Source: Branchiostoma lanceolatum (taxonomy: Eukaryota > Chordata > Leptocardii > Amphioxiformes > Branchiostomatidae). From it: a stretch of DNA of 64,000 nucleotides. How positions within the stretch are numbered: position 1 is the stretch's first letter; the number at the start of each line of letters is the position of its first letter. Where the stretch lies: the NCBI RefSeq assembly GCF_035083965.1, contig NC_089724.1:29687435-29751434 (forward strand), written 5' to 3'. Shown in pieces: positions 1 to 9,758 of the stretch. The notes beneath the pieces were generated by a model. The model made no database searches. It was not told the DNA's origin and was given only the letters and a program-made list of their open reading frames with translations. The position numbers and the translations under genes are program-made.

Positions 1-263
1 GTGAGAAAATCGTGGCCAGAGTTTTTGTAGGCTCGTGAAACTAAAGGAATCATAGGACGGCACGGTTTTGCACGGTTTTGAAATCCTAAAAGTATGAATT
101 TTATTACGCAGATGTGCTAAACAAGGTTATTAAATGTCACCATCGATACCATAAAGATTTCAGCATTCTTTTATTTCCATTTTTTACCTAATATTGCTTT
201 GGTTGCCTTTAAAACACTTGATCTGAATAAAGAAAAAAGCATTACAAACTATTTGTGTTGCAG

Positions 264-340
264 ACCTGTCTGTGAAGACGTGCTGGAGGCTGAGTGTGGG
301 CTGGAATTGACCATGAAATTGGAAGATCTCGGATGTTTGA
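264..340 (+). CDS. Gene A exon: Cys-containing segment, no family recognised
   Basis: Follows the acceptor TTGTGTTGCAG. Only the phase-2 frame is open (reads PVCEDVLEAECG ... LEDLGCL). The donor at 341 is the weak GTTCGT, chosen because it gives phase 1, which the next exon needs. The mirror exon is 21075-20999 in gene B, where it completes the Cys-rich exon at 22376-22487. Confidence 0.6.
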
Positions 341-533
341 GTTCGTCGGTTTACCTTCCACCTCTATGATGATAGAAGTCAGGGCTAGATACAAAACACC
401 CCAGTTGCATGGCAGGCGCCTAACAGCAATGATGAAAAATAAAATGTAAAATTGTATACAACACTACAGTACTGAACAGTCAGTCATGTTTGGGGATACA
501 ACCATTGCAACATGCTAGCGTGAAGGTGTATCA

Positions 534-735
534 TTTTTACAGGTTTGCGTAGCAAAGCCTTTGTTGGATCCGTTGTCATGTGCGTTGGCCGCCATCTTGA
601 TTTTGTGACGTTGCAGGGTAGCCATACTATTTCATTGGGAGGGGTGTTCCCTCTATTTTTAACAAATCGGCACACAACTATCACACATTTAACTCAAACA
701 AAAATAAAAGTTCATTACCAATTCATATTTATAAA
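534..735. repeat. Interspersed repeat (about 205 bp), left arm
   Basis: Begins TTTTACAGGTTTGCGTAGCAA and contains GGATCCGTTG and GCCGCCATCTTGA. Related copies are at about 20599-20806 (mirror) and 27711-27915 (gene B intron). Confidence 0.65.
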
Positions 736-1276
736 AAGACCCCGTAGTCGCTACACTAACACAGCAAACCTGAAGAATATGTAGCACAAATACTAAATTC
801 TTCTTTTTTATTGCAACATAGGAAAAAACACATATTGATGCCGCACTCAAGCAAACACGCTTATTTAAGCGACATCACTAAACACAAGAAACAATGTGTC
901 GAAGTATGAAACACTAACAGTACGGGTTTAATACAATAACCGAGGTGCAAAAGAATATAACAAAAACAAGACATTAGCTTTTTTATAAAAATGCTAAGTA
1001 TCCAATACATACAGGTGAGTTTAACAGATTAAAATTTGCATATTGAAATTTGAAGGTAACAAAGAAGATCCATTAAGCAAAATATGTACAAAACCATTAT
1101 CAGATAAAGTGCATCATTCTGTTTTCAATTGATAGAAATCCCCATGAAACGGATTCTACACCCATTCCTTGTCACATGCATCTGCACTTAGACACCTGTG
1201 CAACTCCTGGGCAACTCATGCATGTAATATATCTTCCATTTGAAAAGGATTGTCATTTTAAATTTTTGTCGTGTAG

Positions 1277-1387
1277 AAATCGACAGCCAGTTCAGCCCGT
1301 GCGGGGATGGGGACGTGTACCATGATAGTCAGACTTGTGACGGCTCGGAAGCCTGCTCAACTGGGGAGGACGAGGCACACTGTGACG
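1277..1387 (+). CDS. Gene A exon: four-Cys LDLa module
   Basis: Phase 1-1 exon of 111 bp with acceptor GTGTAG and donor GTAAGG. It encodes CGDG ... TCDGSEACSTGEDE ... C. The SxGEDE calcium-type acidic motif is present. Cysteines I and III of the usual six are absent, which removes a disulfide pair (I-III) as a unit. It differs from its mirror 20024-19914 by about three bases. Confidence 0.85.
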
Positions 1388-1442
1388 GTAAGGCTTCTCC
1401 GGGCACATTCGTAGACAAACTCAGGACAAGGTTGATGCTAAT

Positions 1443-1965
1443 GCGCCGTGTGGCGCAAGTGGTAGAGCGCGCGACTGTCAAACAATGGGACCCGAGATTG
1501 ATCCCTGGCTGTGCCCAGAGACATGTCCGAACTTGCGCCCCGACGTTGTGCCCTTGGGAAAGGCACTTGACACAAATTTTCTCACCTCATTCAGGTGTAA
1601 ATGAGTACCTAGCTCATCCAGGGTTAGAGACGTTAAATGGAGGTTTAATGTGGCTCTCCCGTGTTTGGGGAGAGCCACACCCCGCAAAGGTAAAAGAAGC
1701 CACCACACCTTTCGAAAAAGAGTAGGGGCATGCCCCGGTATGCGATGGTCCAAATCCTTATGTCTGGAGTTAGTGATTCACTACAAATCACCCGGATGGA
1801 GGCCTGGCGAACCTCCGTCTCGTATCAGCCATACGGTGATTTACACCATTCACCCGGACGGGAGATCAGGAGCATCCCCGTCTCGTTTGACAGCCAAAGA
1901 AATGGCATGTCACCCCGTAAAAAGGGCGGTATAAGCGCGTCGTAGCGAATGCACGCCGACTGATG
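1443..1965 (+). mobile_element. tRNA-derived SINE, left arm
   Basis: The head resembles a tRNA promoter (GTGGCGCAAGTGGTAGAGCG, then GATTGATCCC near box B). The body is shared with copies near 59.7 and 60.8 kb: TGCCCTTGGGAAAGGCACTT, a GTGTTTGGGGAGAGCCACAC block, and AAAAAGAGTAGGGGC. It lies in a gene A intron. The mirror copy is at about 19335-19858. Confidence 0.75.
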
Positions 1966-2170
1966 ATGATGACAGTGTACCCAAGCAAGTGCCAGAGAAA
2001 TCGACAGTTCAATGTATGAATGCTTAAACCTTATAATTCTGCTCAATATTGTTCTTGAACCTAGCCTTCACTCTCTTCACTCTTCAACCAAATTATCATC
2101 AACATAAAGGCGGACTTGAAATGAAAAGATGTGAGCCACTCACATATCCTGCACTCTGTGTTTTCTTAAG

Positions 2171-2284
2171 AGTGTGCGATGGAATGTCTGAGAGACTCGG
2201 GTGACCCCTGCATTCCGAGAGGGTGGATCTGTGATGAACTAGACGACTGTCTGGATGGGAGGGACGAACGAGGGTGTGTGCTAG
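2171..2284 (+). CDS. Gene A exon: LDLa module
   Basis: Phase 1-1 exon of 114 bp, acceptor TTCTTAAG, donor GTAGGT. It encodes a six-Cys LDLa reading ECAMECLRD ... CIPRGWICDELDDCLDGRDERGC. The acidic Ca-site segment DCLDGRDE is present. Mirror exon: 19132-19019. Confidence 0.88.
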
Positions 2285-2510
2285 GTAGGTGCATGTTGGA
2301 CTATTAGACTATGTTGGACTATTAGCTAGGGAGGCGTCCAGGCGTCGTATGGACATTCTGTACAAAAAAATTAAAGAAATAGACGCCCTCTTTTGCAGAA
2401 GGACGCCTAAAAGACACACTGTTCTCCTGGTAATTACATGCACGCTACACAAAGGGCTTTTTCTTAGATTGTTGCAATGCTTTAACAGTGCTGTGTACTT
2501 TTCATGACAG

Positions 2511-2627
2511 GAGTACCCAAAAACTGCTTTTTCACCTGCCACAACAACGTCACGTGTCTGCCGACAAGTCAGCTGGGTGACGGACATCACGACTGTTCTG
2601 ATGGCGAGGACGAAAGACCCAGTGACA
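2511..2627 (+). CDS. Gene A exon: LDLa module lacking cysteines IV and VI
   Basis: Phase 1-1 exon of 117 bp, acceptor CATGACAG, donor GTGAGT. It reads NCFFTCHNNVTCLPTSQLGDGHHDCSDGEDE. Cys IV is replaced by Gly and Cys VI is missing, so the IV-VI disulfide pair is lost together. Mirror exon: 18791-18675. Confidence 0.85.
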
Positions 2628-2650
2628 GTGAGTCACGACTGTAATACATT

Positions 2651-2853
2651 TACTGTAAATGCATTTAAGTTCGCGTGGTTTTATTTTGCGCTAAGGTGAA
2701 AATGGAGTGTTCGAGGTGGTTTTAAGCTAGCGGCAGCGCTATAGTCACATACTGCTACAACATTGGACAAAAACGTTTTCGATGACTTTAAGTTCGCAGA
2801 GAAACGGTCGCCACGAACATAAAACAAACGCGAACATTTCTGCATTTACAGTA
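2651..2853. mobile_element. TA-flanked MITE (GTTCGCGGTGG family), left arm
   Basis: Begins TACTGTAAATGC and ends GCATTTACAGTA, with internal repeats of 'GGTGGTTTTAAG'. The TA ends suggest Tc1/mariner-type insertion. It is immediately downstream of the exon at 2511-2627. The mirror copy is at 18449-18651. Confidence 0.75.
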
Positions 2854-4674
2854 CACTGTTTGTATGACAGGTTAAGTGTATCATATTGTGTTTAAAATTA
2901 AGGCATCTCAAGACGTAATAGGTCTTTTCAAATTAAAAGTACATTTGGATGCCAACAAACATACTGGTTCTTTTATTTCCTCTTCAGATAGTCCCTTTTC
3001 GAATTCCCTAGGAATGACTTCCCTTATAATTACCACAGTGTGGTAACGGTTCCCTAAATACTATTAATAATAATCTTTATTGCAGATTTATATGCCCAGA
3101 GGCCTAAAATGCATCTATGACCACCACACAACACGTGGTTTAATGGGTGTAAAATGGCAAGCATGAGGCACTAAGATCCTACATTCTAATACTTAATGCA
3201 ATGAATTAAAACGCTACATACTAAATGTTAATCTATACACCTAATAGTGTATTTTTGGAAACATAATTTCATGTTATCTCCACAATATACTAGTATACAT
3301 TCGTCCATGACATATCAACAGTTGAAATTTAAACTGTTCACATATTGTACCTTTCATGAGCTTACAAGACTACACAATGTAATTTTTTTTTAAATCTAAT
3401 AAAGTGCAGTGCATTAAAAGTCAAGCTTTTTTTTTCTAATTAAGAGTCAACCCGGCCGGTCCATTGCATGATCTTTGTAGTATGGAAACATTGAAAATTC
3501 CTACATGATATGTACGACATATCTTGCTTGTTATGAAAGCAATACGTGTACACAAAGTGTATCCATGAGAGGGATTCAAATCTGCTTGAATCAGTTATTA
3601 ATGAAGAAAGTTTTCTTTGGCAAATTTGGAATCAGTTTATAATGCAGATGTGGTGATTAAATGTGTTTGGCTGTTAAGTCGAGTTCTTGAATTATTGACA
3701 TCTCACTGCGTGAAAACTCAGATTTCCGGTCCTTTCCGAGCCTGTGCACGTCCGTTAAAATTGGAGTGGGCAGGAAGTGTGAAGAGTTTTCCGGGCCCGG
3801 CGTGTGCGTGCCGGAAAACCCCGGGGTTTTTCTGCACAGTCGCGTGCGCGTTGAATCCCAGGTCTTGCACACTCGCGTGTCACCACGCCGGGTAGATAAC
3901 AATAAGCTTTAATTCATGCATTATAAGCCACGGTGTGTGAATTACACGGAAAGGATCTAAAACTGCTGTGACTAGTTGTTGGACACTAATGCCAAGGCCT
4001 GTTACACATGCACACATTTTCAGTTATAGTTAAAGCGAAAGGCCAAAATCTATGGCTAATTAAGGTTTCATCTAGCATGATTTGAATTGTTATCCATGGA
4101 AGGGACAAGAGTTTTATCAAATTTTCCATCAGATGTATATGATAGTCAAGCTTTACATTGCATTCTTTATTAAAATGTGTATTCATGACTGAGCGTTCAA
4201 TTCTTTTTTTTCTATATTTATTTTAAGCTTGCTTTTATTTCATTTTGTTCTAGAACAGGAAAAAAGAAGTCGCAAAAATCGACTTATAAACTTTATTGTG
4301 TTTTGGTACTATACAATTCAGAGGAGAAACACAGCAGCAACAAACTAGATCATACATAAACATGCGAGCATTGTTAAACATGGCGTCGTGTGCCGCGCGT
4401 CCCCACCATTGTTTATGGACGGCTAAGAAACAGCAAGGAGGTTTTATATTCAAAACCTTCTTGGTAACAGCCGAACTGCGAAATACTAGTAGAACAGAAC
4501 CGACCAAAATGCGAATAACCCCAAGTGAAACCCTAATGCATGGGTAGATTCTGGATATATTCGACATTTGATATTTCATGTATTTGGATTAGGTCTGAGC
4601 GCCCGACCAAGCAGGCACTAGCATTAAAATTTTCCAGCTATCCGTCAATAATTTTTGTATCAAAGGTTCTATTG

Positions 4675-5229
4675 CATGCCCGTAGCCAGGATTTTGAATG
4701 GGGGGGTTCTTTTTAATTTTTAAGGGACCAGCGAGCGCCGTAGGCACGAGACGAGCGCCGCAGGCGCGAGCTTCCTACGGGGGTCCGGGGGTATGCCCCC
4801 CCGGGAAATTTTAAAATTTGAACCTTCTGATATGGCATTTCCTGTGTTTTTGAGAGGATTTCAAAGGAAGAAATCAGAGACAAAGTTCGCAGTTTTTCTA
4901 GGATTTCAGCTCCGTTGGTGATACAAATAGACCCACCTTAAAAAAAACTTTGGACGTTAAAAAGTGGACCCTTGAGCGTTTCAATTTCTAAGAATTGAAC
5001 CTTCTGAAAGGGCATTTCCTGTGTTTTTGAGAGAATTTCAGAGGAAAAATCAGAGACAAAGTTTTTTCTAGGATCCTAGCCTCAGTGGTATTGCTGGTGA
5101 TACAAATAAGTCCACCTTGAAAAAAATCTTGAACATCAAAAAGTGGACCTTCAAGCCTGTGAAAGTGGACCTTCAAGCCAATGGGGGGGTTCGTCCGAAC
5201 CCCCCGAACCCCCCCTGGCTACGGGCATG
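4675..5229. mobile_element. Nested MITE with CATGCCCGTAGCCAGG termini
   Basis: A 555-bp element with perfect terminal inverted repeats of 16 bp or more (CATGCCCGTAGCCAGG and its complement) flanked by a 5-bp duplication TATTG. Inside are two tandem diverged copies of a unit of about 175 bp (from about 4820 and about 4995), both reading GAACCTTCTG ... GGCATTTCCTGTG. No ORF of transposase type. Confidence 0.8.
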
Positions 5230-6575
5230 TATTGCAAGCTTGAATAATAATGCAGCTGACCGCGAGTATGACAATTTCATAGTGCTTCGAGGATTGGCGC
5301 AGATAGAGCTGATAGCTTGGAGTACACGAAAGCTAGCCTGCCCGTAACCATGACGGCTTTCGGGGATTTCACCCATATAGATCTAGATCTTTATCCTGCT
5401 TCTTCTGACATCCTATCGTTCCAATCAATATTTCTGATACAGGCCCCGTAAACCAACTACAGGCGCATGTTAAAGGACCATTTGACATGATTTGAATTAT
5501 TCTCAATGAAAAGTAAACACGAGTCATCTGTAAGATACAAGCGTGCATAATGCTATAAGATGTGTATTGGAATGTCTGTCGTGGTGTCCATGTTAATTGT
5601 CTATTTTTGTATATTTTTCCTGTAAAAAGAAGGAGTTGAAAATACACAGAATACTACTACAATGTAGTGCGTACTTTTGTTCCTAAAATTCAGTCTAGAG
5701 TGGTATAATTGTGTATGCATGGTAGAAAGAAGGAGCCTCAAATTGTCAAAACAAAGACAAAACACGAAACAATCAGTATCGCGCATCACCTGAGAATTAC
5801 AGCGATGTAACTTATATATATGTAGCCCCCACCCCAAATGCAGGGGGTAGGGAAAACCAAGAAAGAATTTGTAATTTTGCAAGATCTAAACAGAGATGAA
5901 GGATAACAGCACATTAGTTGCAATGATTACACTCGTATTGCAGAAATTGAGAGGGTTTACTCCCCAGCTGACAAAAAGGCGATCATGGTCAAAACTGACC
6001 GACGGAGGCCGTATATATAACCTATATAATGATAATGGCCTCTTGTGAAAAAAAAAAATTGTGAGTGTGGCTTGCAATCCATGCTGGATATACAATCATG
6101 TATTTGGCGTTATTTGAACTGCTCAAGGGCAAGACCGCAATTATATTATTGCTACAAACTACACACAATGATGACCGGTTGTTTTGATGCATAGGGGATA
6201 GCTTTGAAATGTACCGGGGAGGGGGCAAATTAATTGCAATAGTCTGTGTTAAAATAAAACGAACTTGTGTGGTCTGTTGTGGTTTCACATCGGAGACTTC
6301 TTTGAGTCGAACAAGTAAATAACGTGCATTTCTACGTACTGTTAGCCCGTAGACACGGAAGTTTATTGTTGTACAAGCGTGCATCTCAAATAAAACACTG
6401 AATAATTACAATAAAAGTCTTGACGAGCACGTGGTATTTCACGTGGTCAGCCAATTGCAATTCACTTAGTATATGCTCTGAAAAGAACAGCCAATCAACG
6501 CCCGGGTCACTTTTTTCAAATCTTTTAGTTGGCACACGTATCCCAGATGAGCACTGCCCGACTTTGTGTGTGGAC

Positions 6576-6802
6576 TAGCCCGGGTCCCAGTCTCTACGGG
6601 TCGGCTTGGGTGTGTTTTACCGGGCCCAGTCTACTAAATTGACCCGTCTTAGCTGATCATGACATTTCACAGCCACCGTAGTTTTGCCACCATGGGAGGG
6701 AGCTAAGTACCCTCGGGGCGGGCTAATCTGTCTGGGTGGACGGGCATTACTCCCGGCGCCAGAGAGAGACCGGGCGCTCCCGACGGTATGGTTTCCAGGC
6801 TA
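6576..6802. mobile_element. TAGCC-family MITE, copy 1
   Basis: A 227-bp element from TAGCCCGGG to CCAGGCTA, flanked by TGTGTGGAC at 6567-6575 and 6803-6811. It shares internal sequence with the copy at 24264-24506 (CGGCTTGGGTGTGTTTTACCG). Confidence 0.7.
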
Positions 6803-6811
6803 TGTGTGGAC

Positions 6812-7020
6812 TAGCCTGGAAACCATACCATCGGGAGCTCCGCGGTATCTCTGCGGCGCTGGTAGTGATACCTGCCCGCCCAGTGAGAATTCTGCGCACG
6901 GGACGACTTTACGGGCTTGGATCAATTAGCTCGGTCTACGGAGAAGCAAAACTGACAGAAACGGATCAGTGGCAGTGCATAGCAGACTAAGCCGTTCCGT
7001 AGAGACTGGTGACCAGGCTT
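6812..7020. mobile_element. TAGCC-family MITE, copy 2
   Basis: A 209-bp element from TAGCCTGGAAACC to GACCAGGCTT, flanked by TGTGTGGAC (6803-6811) and TGTGTGGAT (7021-7029). It sits head to tail with copy 1 and shares its 9-bp flank. The junction (6781-6834) folds into a long hairpin because the facing termini are complementary. Confidence 0.7.
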
Positions 7021-8715
7021 TGTGTGGATATGTGTTCTCCGCTCCCTGTCCCCTTTGCCAGGAATAGGCCGCTGAGCCACGGCGCCGGGAATACTGAAAG
7101 CTTTGGGTCGTGTTTCTATATCAATATTGGTAACTTTCGCGACCTGGACGGTCAGAGGCAACAACCTACGAGTTCATCTGACGCGAGACCAAGCGGGCTC
7201 ATGTGACTTTGATGTTTGTCTGCTGGGATTATCTGCCTTTTTATCTGAAGCATCTGGATGGAAAGGTGTAGGAATGTCAGCATCACGGAGACCCACACTG
7301 AGAACTTTGTTTCATTTGACCTGAGCGACTGGGACCCTGAGCCGTCAAGATATAGGAAGGAACACACTCTACCACAAAATACAAACAGTGGTATTCGTGG
7401 ATACGAAAAACAAAAATGAAAGTTTAATCACCATTTTGAACGAATAAAAGCATGTTTTCAGCGTTTTGGGCCGGCGAGCGGAAAGCGTATGGGGAAGATG
7501 GGGGGGGGGGGATTTGCTTGGGTTGGGTCGAGTACAGTAGCGGCAACGCTAATTTCAATTACAATAGGTCATTTTGGCGGCAAAACCTGGCCGGGTCAGA
7601 CCTGGGAGGATAATTAGGTGATAATTAGGTGATAATTGCCGCTAAATTATGCAGGTACTATCGATGTTCGGCGACAGTCGTGTTGACTGTGCAGGTCTGC
7701 ATCGAAATTTCCCGCCAGCTGTGCGAGAATTTGCAGGGTGCTTCCACGTCCTGCACAGAAAGTGGTGCATATCCGGTATTTCCCAGGTCGGCACGGGTCC
7801 CGTGCAGAAGAGCTGTGCAGGTCAGCACGGCCTGGAGATTCACGGAAAACTCGAATTTGCAGGCACGTGAAACATGATTTCCTCCCCGGAAATTCGGATT
7901 TCCATGCAGTGTGTATTCTATCGAATGTACATACTTGATCAACCTGTTAATGTTTGTGGGAGGGGGGTGGAGTAATTGAAAACTTCACTGCTCCCCTCCC
8001 CCCAAGGACAAAAGACTGATTCTGCCATTGTGTAAGATCTTATCTTTACTCTAAAGTTATTTAGACATTAAAGCGCAAGACTTTGAAGTTTATAAAGGTT
8101 TGATTCATTCATTCATGCCCCCCCCCCCCCAGGGTCACTTTGCAGTAGAACGATGTTGAGGTCACAGAACACAGTTTTTATCCGCGACCCCTATGACGCG
8201 GGTACACAAAATATACGGCTAGATTCTTGAAAGCCTGGTAGAAAGCCGCATGTTGGAGGCAGCTAAGTGTAAACTATGCTGCGTGGTAGTATTGTGTCGA
8301 CCTTGAGTCTGTATGATTTGGATTGTGAAGGTTTTCCAAAGCGTGTATCAATGCGCCTCATGACGTAACTGTCTTTTCGGGTGAGCCGGCTGCAGTTTTT
8401 TTTACATCCGCAGAGGGGCATTTCAAAGAGGGCGTCAAAACGAGGTACGCCGACAGAATTTTTTATTTGTTGAGTCTTTTGTAGGTTGTACCCTAAACTC
8501 AAACATATTCGTTTTTCGTGTTTCTCAAGTGCACCGCACTATAATTTTTACCAGTCAGAAGCCAGTCACCTTGTAGCCCTTAAGTATAGAAATCCCCATA
8601 GGCCGAAAACTGTGTTCTGCTACCTTGACCAGAATAGATTGTAAGAATTGCGACAGCTAGCAAGGTCTATCACGGAAACGTGTACATTCAAATGAACACA
8701 AATCTGTTGCTACAG

Positions 8716-9102
8716 TTGAAGATGCACTGAGACGCAGGTGGGGCTCCTGCAGCTACAACTGCGCGTCCATCTACGGTAACGCGTCGTGCGTTCCCGACGC
8801 GTTCAGCTGCGACGGTGGCGCGGACTGCTTGGAGGAAGAGGACGAGCAGGGCTGTGAAGGCGTCGCACCTACGACAGTTGATGATTGCCCGACGTTCTAC
8901 TGCGGCCTTCCCGGCTCTCCGGACCGTACGTACTGCGTGCAAGGTCATCTGATCTGTGACGGATACCCGGACTGTGCGGCAGGGGAGGACGAGCAGGGGT
9001 GCGGCAACGCGGACGGCGTGTCCACTCAAGCCAGCACCACGCTGACAACCGGCCTGACCGCAGAGCCAACAAGTGGTCAAGGATCGCTCGAAGATCAAAC
9101 AG
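8716..9102 (+). CDS. Gene A exon: two LDLa modules plus Ser/Thr linker
   Basis: Phase 1-1 exon of 387 bp (129 codons), acceptor TTGCTACAG, donor GTACTT. The first LDLa ends DCLEEEDEQGC and the second DCAAGEDEQGC. A roughly 30-residue Thr/Ser-rich stalk follows (starting VSTQASTTLTTG), a likely O-glycosylated spacer. It is more GC-rich than its surroundings. It is identical to mirror exon 16803-16417. Confidence 0.9.
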
Positions 9103-9132
9103 GTACTTATAATTCTCCTTAATAAGTTGCTG

Positions 9133-9310
9133 TTAATGCATTCAAGTTCGTGGTAAGTTTAATTAAAATTTCACCATAAGGAGAACATGGATTGTTTGCG
9201 GTGGTTTTAAGTTCACGATACCGCTATAGGTAGTATCACATACTGTACAGTAATGGAAACAAAACGTTTCGCGGTGGTTTTAAGTTCGCGGTGAAGCTGT
9301 CACTGCCCGA
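9133..9310. mobile_element. Degenerate GTTCGCGGTGG-family MITE
   Basis: Diverged copy with 'GCGGTGGTTTTAAGTTC' twice. It lies downstream of the exon ending at 9102. Its mirror lies at about 16209-16386. Confidence 0.6.
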
Positions 9311-9660
9311 CATTAAACCACCTCAAAGACGTCATCAAAGGAGTTTAATAATTTTCATACTTTCCTCAGAAAAGAGGTTTGAGACATGTTACCCAATAAC
9401 AAGCTAACGCTAAAAGTTAACATTCATATATACCCTGTATAGTACATTTTTACAAAGATCAATAATGTTATGCATCACTGATTAAAACTACATTCGAAAA
9501 TATCCAAATACTTACAAAGGTTTACAATATAACTATTAATTAAACCCGTCAAGAAGGCCTAGTGTAGTATATTAATAACTTATCAATAAAGGTTGTCGTT
9601 TTTATCACAATGCTAAATAAGTGCTGTTACTATTTATTTTCCTTCTTTATTTCCTTACAG

Positions 9661-9758
9661 GGCTCTACGCAGAGAGCCATGGTCCCAGGGACCAGGCCGT
9701 TATTTGGATAACAGCCGCTGCACTTGGCGGTCAGATTATCTACCGCCTGGCTTTCTGA
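9661..9758 (+). CDS. Gene A last exon: hydrophobic C-terminus
   Basis: Follows the acceptor TTCCTTACAG in phase 1 and ends at TGA 9756-9758. The tail is about 32 residues. Its last 20 are mostly hydrophobic (AVIWITAAALGG onward) and end right at the stop. This fits a GPI-anchor signal or a transmembrane segment with no cytoplasmic tail. It is identical to gene B's last exon at 15858-15761. Confidence 0.75.

Larger units (their letters stand above)
3704..7911. mobile_element. Non-autonomous CACTA-like DNA transposon, left arm only
   Basis: The boundaries come from comparison with the empty site in the right arm at 17610/17611. The terminal inverted repeats start CACTGCGTGAAAACTC on the left and CACTGCATGGAAATCC on the right, with 20 of 26 bases matching through TTTCCGG. 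The CTGTGCAGGTC motif recurs near the right end (7687, 7813) and related CTGCACAG lies near the left (3832), as in the subterminal repeats of CACTA elements. The target duplication is at most 1 bp, which is unusual. No transposase ORF is present. It carries nested MITEs at 4675-5229 and 6576-7020 and lies in a gene A intron. Confidence 0.75.
264..9758 (+). other. Gene A (3' part): LDLa-repeat protein, inverted paralogue of gene B
   Basis: Six exons are visible: 264-340, 1277-1387, 2171-2284, 2511-2627, 8716-9102, 9661-9758. They splice in one frame through consistent phases (2, then phase 1 throughout) and end in TGA. The 5' part lies beyond the left edge. The product tail has a Cys-rich segment, five LDLa modules (two in the 8716-9102 exon), a Ser/Thr-rich linker and a C-terminal hydrophobic stretch. 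LDLa modules are Ca-dependent extracellular binding modules, so a surface or secreted role is inferred. The gene points toward gene B (tail to tail), 6.0 kb apart. AATAAA at 10159-10164 is a plausible polyadenylation signal. Confidence 0.85.
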
